Assembly: GCA_018396515.1 (NCBI GenBank)
Contig: JAGTQJ010000024.1
Coordinates: forward strand, 3,711 to 15,007
DNA: 11,297 nucleotides
Direction of reading: 5' to 3'
DNA from: Candidatus Bathyarchaeota archaeon
Lineage (GTDB): Archaea > Thermoproteota > Bathyarchaeia > TCS64
Shown: one piece after another, positions 6,797-11,297 of the stretch
How positions within the stretch are numbered: position 1 is the first letter of the stretch
How the letters are laid out: each line of letters begins with the position of its first letter
Translations under genes and position numbers: made by a program
Notes under the pieces: model-generated
Databases searched by the model: none
Seen by the model: the letters and a program-made list of their open reading frames with translations, nothing else
Told to the model about the DNA's origin: nothing

Positions 6797-7371
6797 GCTT
6801 CAAAGAAGCCCTTCACGTTGAATCTAGATTCGGCGCTGAAGCAGTAGTCACCCCCTAACTTATAACCTTGAGTGATCACTTGTCGGAGGGATCGATGGGC
6901 TGCAGATCTTCCAGATAAAATCTCTTTTGGAAGACCTCTGGTGAATTATCCCCCTCATCCTTTCTCCCTAATACTTTAAAGTGTGCATAAGCTTCATTTT
7001 ATCTCACCTCTGGTATTGAGGGCCTGTATCACCAACCACCGAGGTGGTCACTTCTCCCTAACTTCTCATCCTAATCTAATCCTCATTAGAGGAGGTCAAT
7101 TCCTTAAAGGTATATTTTGTGAGGATGTTAGGCGAGGTTGTGAAAAGCTCCTGATAAGGAGGATGGCAGAAATTGGAGAGATTCTAGGATCAAGTTAGGC
7201 GTGACGGCCTTGGAGCCCCTAATTCCATAAGCCGATCCAATTAGGATAACCCTAATGAGGCATAGCTAAATTTACTATAGGCCTTTTAAGCGGTTAACAT
7301 CAAGGATCTAAAAACAAACTCCAGCTAAACAAATAATTCTCTGTAAATGAACTTCAGCACATTTAATTCAC
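6797..7371. other. Gene-poor stretch with no supported gene
   Basis: I see no convincing gene here. A 71-codon frame from GTG 6983 to 7198 matches nothing I know, has no good ribosome site and is rich in His, Cys and Arg; its last part (GCEKLLIRRMAEIGEILG) could be a remnant. Small inverted repeats are present: AGTGATCACT 6872-6881, ACCACC-GA-GGTGGT 7035-7048 and TCCTC-atta-GAGGA 7080-7093. Base composition becomes AT-rich toward 7300. Confidence 0.4.
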
Positions 7372-7401
7372 TTTTAGTATTACAGAGTTTTAGCATTACA
7401 G
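7372..7401 (+). repeat. Direct repeat of a 14-base unit upstream of the AhpD-like gene
   Basis: TTTTAGTATTACAG (7372-7385) and TTTTAGCATTACAG (7388-7401) differ at one base and are offset by 16 bases. They end 23 bases before the proposed box A of the next gene, a usual place for an activator site in archaea. Confidence 0.55.
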
Positions 7402-7423
7402 TTGAGGTAGGTTGACCAAAAAA

Positions 7424-7459
7424 CTTATTAGTATAAAGAAAAATCTAATCGAAGGTGAT
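7424..7459 (+). promoter_or_regulatory. Box A and ribosome site of the AhpD-like gene
   Basis: CTTATTAG (7424-7431) after a run of A (BRE-like) is a plausible box A. GGTGAT at 7454-7459 is a good Shine-Dalgarno site six bases before the ATG at 7466. The predicted transcript start falls close to the ribosome site, so the leader would be very short. Confidence 0.45.
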
Positions 7460-7465
7460 AGATAG

Positions 7466-7795
7466 ATGGAGAGAGTTAATGAATTTCAGAGAGCCCTAGT
7501 GCAGCTGAGACGTCAAAACCCGGAAAAGGTCGCAGCGATCTTGGATTTCATAAGAAAGGTGGAGGAAAAAGGGGCTCTCGATGTAAAGACTAAAGAGTTG
7601 ATAGCGCTGGCCGCGGGGATCGTCAGGCACTGCGAGTGGTGCATCGCATACCACGTGAAGGGGGCGAGGGATGCAGGGGCAAGCAAAGATGAGATCCTAG
7701 AGGCCGCATGGGTAGCTGTTATGATGGATGGAACCCCGGGGCTAGCACACCTTGTTCCAGTACTGCAGGCAATGGAGGATTTCATCGTCGAATAG
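7466..7795 (+). CDS. Carboxymuconolactone decarboxylase/AhpD-like alkylhydroperoxidase family protein
   Basis: A 109-residue all-helical cytoplasmic protein with the family's redox signature HCEWCIAYHVKGA: Cys56, Cys59 and His63, preceded by conserved Glu44 in KTKELIALA. AhpD-type members of this family use the CxxC pair and the His to reduce peroxides or disulfides; true gamma-carboxymuconolactone decarboxylases lack this CxxC. The helix DEILEAAWVAVMMDGTPGLAHLVPVLQ closes the fold. The length is typical of the single-domain members, which form trimers or hexamers. The ATG is fixed by GGTGAT at 7454-7459. No peroxiredoxin partner adjoins it. A thiol-based antioxidant role is the likely reading; the electron donor is unknown. 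Confidence 0.92.
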   Translation: MERVNEFQRALVQLRRQNPEKVAAILDFIRKVEEKGALDVKTKELIALAAGIVRHCEWCIAYHVKGARDAGASKDEILEAAWVAVMMDGTPGLAHLVPVLQAMEDFIVE

Positions 7796-7831
7796 TGGGA
7801 AAGGGTTTAGAGTGGTCCCATCCAAACAATA

Positions 7832-7849
7832 TTTTTTAAATTATTTTTT
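7832..7849 (+). terminator. Double T6 terminator after the AhpD-like gene
   Basis: Two runs of six T (7832-7837 and 7844-7849) lie 37-54 bases after the stop codon, the strongest archaeal-style terminator in the window. Confidence 0.55.
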
Positions 7850-7874
7850 GAAAGCCCAGTACGGCTCGAACATC

Positions 7875-8227
7875 GATGAGTCCCCTAAGGAAGAATATAT
7901 GATCTCCAAAAATATACTCAAAAGAGTCGAGGATTGAGAGGAAGCCATAACAAATACATCTGTAATACAGGAAGTTGTGGATTGGCTAGAGTAAAACAAT
8001 AGAAGAGAGGAAATAAAGGAGTTCTTAACTGCGATAAATTCATACATAAAAATGAAAAGGTTGAGGTATCATGGAAAGAAATGATCGATTCAATATCAGA
8101 AATGGAGAAATGTGAATTAAACTTTATAGAATCCCTCACCATGCAAAAGATGAAGAGAAATGGTGTTAATGAAATATATACAAACGATAGAGACTTGGTA
8201 AATTGGATAAATAGAGTTTGGAAGTGA
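7875..8227 (+). pseudogene. Broken PIN-domain (VapC-type) toxin gene
   Basis: Pieces of one PIN-domain ribonuclease can be read across two frames. First frame: DESPKEEYMISKNILKRVED, stop TGA 7935-7937, EEAITNTSVIQEVVDWLE, stop TAA 7992-7994, NNRREEIKEFLTAINSYIK. After a frame change in the A-rich stretch near 8046-8058 it continues KVEVSWKEM..., and ends NEIYTNDRDLVNWINRVWK at the TGA 8225-8227. In the PIN family GEEAxTxTxVxxEV carries the second acidic residue and IYTNDRD the last Asp; the context suggests the TGA replaces a Gly codon (one-base change GGA to TGA). The N-terminal part with the first Asp (usually DxN) is missing, and no antitoxin precedes it. It is AT-rich compared with the genes on the left. 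Confidence 0.75.
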
Positions 8228-8347
8228 TAAGCTTCTGAGAATCAAGCCTCTAAGAAAAGGGGCATCTGCTGGGCTTGAAATGCCGAAGCCTTGAGAACCT
8301 CAAGAGCTCAATATAACTTTACCTAGCCTCATAAGGCTAATCCAATG

Positions 8348-8355
8348 TTTATAAT
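8348..8355 (+). promoter_or_regulatory. Box A of the RHH/PIN pair
   Basis: TTTATAAT, giving a predicted transcript start near 8378 and a leader of about 25 nt before GTG 8404. Its preservation suggests the antitoxin-like gene can still be transcribed. Between 8228 and 8347 I see nothing else. Confidence 0.45.
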
Positions 8356-8403
8356 TTGTGTTGACAATAGATGTCTTGGTAATAGCTTATAGGAAAGAAG
8401 GCG

Positions 8404-8562
8404 GTGGTTCAGGTTAAGCTCCCTGCGAATCTGGTGGAGGAGCTTGATAAACTAACGGAGCAGGGGCTCTACCGCGACAGTACCGAGGCCATAACCGACA
8501 GCATGAGGCATCTCGTCGAGAAATACCTGAGGGAGGATCCGATCTCGAGGAGAAATACTTGA
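8404..8562 (+). CDS. Short ribbon-helix-helix (VapB/CopG-type) antitoxin-like protein
   Basis: A 52-residue protein: VVQVKLPANLVEELDKL is the beta strand and first helix of a ribbon-helix-helix DNA-binding domain, GLYRDSTEAITDSMRHLVEKYL the turn and second helix. Such proteins dimerise through the strand, bind their own operator and, as VapB antitoxins, block a PIN toxin with a C-terminal tail. Here the tail is only REDPISRRNT, shorter than usual. The GTG start follows AGGAAAG at 8391-8397; the frame is closed upstream by a TAG at 8383-8385. The stop overlaps or abuts the PIN fragment that follows, as in VapBC operons. The DNA-binding part looks intact, so it may still repress its promoter or cross-neutralise other toxins. 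Confidence 0.78.
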   Translation: MVQVKLPANLVEELDKLTEQGLYRDSTEAITDSMRHLVEKYLREDPISRRNT

Positions 8563-8567
8563 AGGAT

Positions 8568-8780
8568 ATGGAATTAGATATCCTCTTCCCATCATATCAT
8601 GAGGAATGGGGTGATTATGTCTCAAACATATCCGCCTACATAAAACGAGGCCTTTCATATGGTGATGCTCTCGTAGCCGAAGCTATAGAGCAAAGTGGTT
8701 TCGAGCTCTTCATAACTTGGAATAAGAAGCACTTCGAGGGCAAGATAAAGGTAAAGGTTCTCACATCCAAAGAATACTAA
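8568..8780 (+). pseudogene. C-terminal half of a PIN-domain (VapC-type) toxin, N-terminus lost
   Basis: About 70 residues. ISAYIKRGLSYGDALVAEAI carries the third acidic residue of PIN domains, and FITWNKKHFEGKI the strand holding the last acidic or amide position, followed by the family's usual ending VLTSKEY. The first half of a PIN domain (the DTN strand and the conserved Glu) is absent: only about 20 residues separate the RHH gene from the middle of the fold, whereas a full VapC is about 130 residues. I read this as an internal deletion that joined the antitoxin gene to the toxin's 3' half. A frame start at TTG 8559 or ATG 8568 is possible, so a short protein might be made, but it lacks the metal site. 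Confidence 0.7.
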
Positions 8781-8781
8781 A

Positions 8782-8888
8782 ATTATAAATATCTCTAGAA
8801 AAAACTTTCGAGAAGTTTCTGAGGAAATTAAAATCTAAAAGTAATCTGGTAAGCAGAAGTAAAACTAAAAAGATTATAATTATCTCTA
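8782..8888 (+). repeat. Pair of near-identical 16-base direct repeats in AT-rich spacer
   Basis: ATTATAAATATCTCTA (8782-8797) and ATTATAATTATCTCTA (8873-8888) differ at one base; both follow ACTAAA. The first begins two bases after the PIN fragment stop, the second 30 bases before the end of the SpoIIM-like gene. The spacer of about 140 bases holds no gene. Confidence 0.5.
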
Positions 8889-8917
8889 AATAATAGAAAC
8901 AGCTAAAATTATATTGT

Positions 8918-9481
8918 TTAATATCTAATTTTTAAAACCTGTAAGAATCCCACCTCTAGGATGGCTGCCAATAGGAAAATCATGTAAATTTCAGCTAAAA
9001 CCCTATTCGTCAGCTCTCCTTTTAAAGTTTTATATATAGCTCTATATATGCCGAAAGCCTCTAAAATTCCATGTGGTAGGCTTAACAGCATAAGGATTTG
9101 AGTCAAATTCATTAATAAGAATCCATAATGAAATCGGTAAACCCTTAACACGCTTACAGTAAGGATTATTATAGTAAACGCAAGTGCGAATATACGGGGA
9201 TGATTAAGAACAACATAATCTATATCCCTTTTAGGAAGGAATGCTGGTACAAAATCAACATAAAAACTCATTCCAATAATTATTAGAGAAACTGCGATTA
9301 TATTATGGATGAAAAACATTGTAACAGCAAAAGGAGGAATCGAAAGAACATAATTTACATATCTCAGAAAGGATATATTTTCAAGGTAGGCCAAAGCAAG
9401 GAAAAAGGCAAAGACGCAGCCAAGAATGGTAGTTCTAACTTTTTTGTTTACCGATCCCTCAGCTTTAATACCCTTCAACAT
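8918..9481 (-). CDS. SpoIIM/DUF95-like integral membrane protein
   Basis: A 187-residue protein with about five membrane helices: near residues 19-37, 50-76, 97-114, 119-150 and 163-181. Two features suggest the SpoIIM (stage II sporulation M, DUF95) family: FFIHNIIAVSLIIIG, with an Asn in a helix (residue 60), and LPHGILEAFGIYRAIY at 136-150, matching the family's H-G-x-x-E signature (His137, Glu141). Archaeal members have no spore role; their function is not established. Codon use is far more AT-rich than in the flanking genes, like the spacer beside it, which hints at a different origin. ATG 9481 has only a weak AGGA upstream; an A/T stretch around 9505-9515 may serve as promoter for a very short leader. 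The 75 bases to the next gene hold nothing visible. Confidence 0.72.
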   Translation of the reverse strand: MLKGIKAEGSVNKKVRTTILGCVFAFFLALAYLENISFLRYVNYVLSIPPFAVTMFFIHNIIAVSLIIIGMSFYVDFVPAFLPKRDIDYVVLNHPRIFALAFTIIILTVSVLRVYRFHYGFLLMNLTQILMLLSLPHGILEAFGIYRAIYKTLKGELTNRVLAEIYMIFLLAAILEVGFLQVLKIRY

Positions 9482-9555
9482 ATCCTAAAATGATGTCGAG
9501 CTACCAATTTTTACTTTTCGCAGAACTAGAATATTGAGTCAGATGTGTTCTGTGT

Positions 9556-10689
9556 CTACTCTCTCCACACCCTCCTGAAGAGGTTGAGGAAGTTCAGGCC
9601 TAGGATCTTCTTCACCTCAGTGTCCGAGTAGCCCCTGGCGATGAGGCCTTTGGTCAGGTTCGGCATATGCTCAAGCCACCCATATCCCCACTCCTTTGTC
9701 ATGGGGGTGTGATAGGTCCTGTCTATTCGGTCTGGATAACGATGGATGTAGGCGAGCCTCGTCACGGAGTTCCTGAAGTCCACGTCGGAGCCGAAGCCAA
9801 CATGGTCCACCCCCAAGAGGTCTACCGCATAGTCGATCTGGTCTAGGGTGTCGTCGGTGAGGGTTGAGGGGCCCGCCCTCTTTGCGAAGAATGGTGTGAT
9901 CCCGATGACCCCTCCCTTCTCGGAGCATGCCTTCAAAGCCTCGTCGGTCTTCCCCCTCCTCCTCGCATACTCGAGGAAGGCCTCTCTCCCCGCCCAGGTG
10001 GCGTAGGGGCTCAGCTCCATCGGGGTGGAACTTCTAGGGCAGACATGGGTGAAGGCTACGGGATCCTTCGAGAGCTCTATTGCCTCTAAGGTTGAGCGGT
10101 CTCCCACATGGCTCAGGTCTATTAGAACTCCCTTTCGGTTCATTGCCTCTATCAGGGCCATGCCGAAGTTGCTGAGGCCTGTGTCGGTCCTCTCTAAGCA
10201 GCCGTCCGCGGCCTCATTCCTCTCATTATAGCTCAGCTGAATTATCCTGACGCCCCAATCCCAGGCCAAATCCAGGAACCTGAGGTTCCCCTCCAGGAAG
10301 CTGCTGTTCTGAGGGCCGAAGATTATCCCATGCCTCCCCTCCAGCTTAGCCCGCTCTATGTCAGATGCCCTTCTCACCAGCAGGGCCTTCTCCCCGTGCT
10401 TCTCTATCCAGTCGTGGTACTCTGAGAGCTCCCTCAGCGCCTCACCCATACTCCTCTGCATGCAGACCGTGGCATTGCTCGCGGTTATCCCACCCCTCAA
10501 CATATCATCTATCCAGATATCCTCCCCCACATAGTGGATGAAGGGGACTATGCTGGCGTCGATGACTATGCTCTCCCTATGCAGGGCTAGGGCGTGCTCC
10601 TCCTCATCCTTACTCAGATCGAGATGACTCCTCAATATGAACCCCAAAAACCAGACATAGGACTCCTTAATATTTGAGTCGGATCCCAT
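9556..10689 (-). CDS. M19 (membrane dipeptidase-type) family protein lacking canonical zinc ligands
   Basis: A 377-residue TIM-barrel protein of the renal/membrane dipeptidase family. Order: HRESIVIDASIVPF (38-50) at strand 1, RGGITASNATV (65-75), EGRHGIIFGPQN (117-128), LSYNERNEAADG (152-163), VLIDLSHVG (188-196) with His194, AFTHVCPRSS (212-221) with His215, VDHVGFGSDVDF (294-305), and EVKKILGLNFLNLFRRV at the end. In catalytic members strand 1 reads DxHxD and a Glu bridges two zinc ions; here that motif is DASIV and the Glu position appears to be Gln127. I infer a divergent subfamily with an altered or absent metal site, so dipeptidase activity should not be assumed. The first 35 residues are not a clear signal peptide. 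ATG 10689 has no ribosome site but lies about 35 bases from a box A, suiting a nearly leaderless transcript. Confidence 0.88.
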   Translation of the reverse strand: MGSDSNIKESYVWFLGFILRSHLDLSKDEEEHALALHRESIVIDASIVPFIHYVGEDIWIDDMLRGGITASNATVCMQRSMGEALRELSEYHDWIEKHGEKALLVRRASDIERAKLEGRHGIIFGPQNSSFLEGNLRFLDLAWDWGVRIIQLSYNERNEAADGCLERTDTGLSNFGMALIEAMNRKGVLIDLSHVGDRSTLEAIELSKDPVAFTHVCPRSSTPMELSPYATWAGREAFLEYARRRGKTDEALKACSEKGGVIGITPFFAKRAGPSTLTDDTLDQIDYAVDLLGVDHVGFGSDVDFRNSVTRLAYIHRYPDRIDRTYHTPMTKEWGYGWLEHMPNLTKGLIARGYSDTEVKKILGLNFLNLFRRVWRE

Positions 10690-10718
10690 GTTGGGCTATG
10701 AGGATGGGGTGATTTTGG

Positions 10719-10727
10719 CTATTAAAT
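10719..10727 (-). promoter_or_regulatory. Box A of the M19 gene
   Basis: On the minus strand GATTTAATAG gives a TTTAAT-type box A about 32-38 bases before ATG 10689, so transcription would begin within about ten bases of the start codon. This supports the first ATG of the frame. Confidence 0.4.
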
Positions 10728-11052
10728 CCACCATATCTACTGCTTCTTTAGAAGTTTCCTTAACAGTTACTCTTTTAGATGAACCTTACCTCGAGCGGCC
10801 TTTTCCTAATGCTCATAGCAGAGCCAATGGGCTTCTGGGAAACCTGAAGGGGATTGCTCCAGAAGAATGATCATTCCCGAGGTTATGCCATCCCGTCTCT
10901 ATGTTTTAGCTCTATAAACCAGGAAGGGAGATAGGTTCAGAATGGATTGAAAATTATCCAAAATTAAACTGAAAATTCCATTTAAATTCTGCTTAATTTA
11001 AGCCTCGCCGATGAATTATGATCTTGAGTTCATCCATTCTTCCCGGTTCTAG
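10728..11052. other. Intergenic stretch with no supported gene
   Basis: A plus-strand frame of 60 codons (TTG 10688 to 10870) overlaps the M19 start and box A, resembles no family I know and lacks a ribosome site, so I leave it out. A perfect 12-base palindrome GAATGATCATTC lies at 10865-10876. The rest is AT-rich, with TTTAAATT-like stretches around 10980-11000 that could hold a promoter for the remnant on the right. Confidence 0.4.
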
Positions 11053-11297
11053 CCCCCTAAAATATCCTTCTCCCATCACCTGAGGAACCGGGACACCCAA
11101 ATCATCCAGCTCCTCGGAAGAGATCTACGCCTAAAAGGCAAAACTACACCCTAAAAAGAAGCCTCCTCATCGAAGGATCACACCCAAAACACCCAGAACC
11201 ACTAGAAACACTAAACATATATGGCATAAAGGCCGAGTACATGAAACCTTCCGCGAAGTAATCGAAAGAGAAGACATAAAAACCTACCAAGAAATAC
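11053..11297 (+). pseudogene. Unrecognised coding remnant with apparent frame breaks, running off the window
   Basis: Protein-like text appears on the plus strand in three successive frames. The first is RDTQIIQLLGRDLRLKGK (in frame after TAG 11050-11052), the second NYTLKRSLLIEGSHPKHP then EPLETLNIYGIKAEYMKP, the third FREVIEREDIKTYQEI at the right edge. Each switch fits one missing base, the first in the A-run 11140-11143 and the second near 11247-11251. The joined text reads as one soluble protein, but I do not recognise the family. No start codon or ribosome site is evident. It may be a decayed gene or mobile-element piece, or an intact gene with sequencing errors in short runs. Confidence 0.4.

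Noticed and set aside
6983..7198. Plus-strand frame of 71 codons
   Set aside because: GTG start without a ribosome site, odd composition and no recognisable domain. Kept only as a remark on the spacer.
10688..10870. Plus-strand frame of 60 codons
   Set aside because: TTG start, overlaps the start and box A of the M19 gene, no ribosome site and no family match.
1..11297. CRISPR array, complete insertion sequence or tRNA gene
   Set aside because: Read on both strands: no regularly spaced repeats, no transposase with terminal inverted repeats and no tRNA cloverleaf were found.

Overview
The window looks like a piece of an archaeal chromosome. It carries an Alba chromatin gene. Its long structured RNA has the 5' fold of archaeal SRP RNA. 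TATA-type box A elements (TTTAAA, TTTATA) lie upstream of several genes, with GGTGA-type ribosome sites, short or missing leaders and oligo-T terminators. Genes are rich in AGG and ATA codons. A member of the Thermoproteota/TACK group, perhaps Bathyarchaeia-like, is my inference; no gene here fixes the lineage.

Left part (1-2950): the 3' end of an M50 site-2-protease-like membrane gene, then a roughly 418-nt RNA gene that I call SRP RNA, then a 14-helix-type MFS exporter, a regulatory-looking gap with a perfect palindrome, and alba. Middle (3096-6750): a zinc-ribbon membrane protein; a membrane-anchored protein with a caspase-like His/Cys arrangement; a large exported protein with a calcium-loop motif, an Ig-like domain and a C-terminal anchor, in the same orientation 87 bases later; and, on the minus strand, a small TM1367-type cyclophilin-like protein.

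Right part (6750-8900) is gene-poor. It holds an intact carboxymuconolactone decarboxylase-like (AhpD-type) gene behind a 14-base direct repeat. Two decaying VapBC-type toxin-antitoxin loci follow: a PIN-domain pseudogene with two stops and a frameshift, then a short ribbon-helix-helix gene abutting only the C-terminal half of a PIN toxin. Then come two minus-strand genes, an AT-rich SpoIIM-like membrane protein and an M19 dipeptidase homologue lacking canonical zinc ligands. The window ends in a broken, unrecognised coding remnant.

Most genes are separate transcription units. Linkages I would take seriously are caspase-like protein plus Ig-like surface protein (4040-6286) and the RHH/PIN pair (8404-8780). 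The best candidates for something undescribed are the caspase-like/surface-protein pair, the unusually long SRP RNA and the ligand-poor M19 protein.
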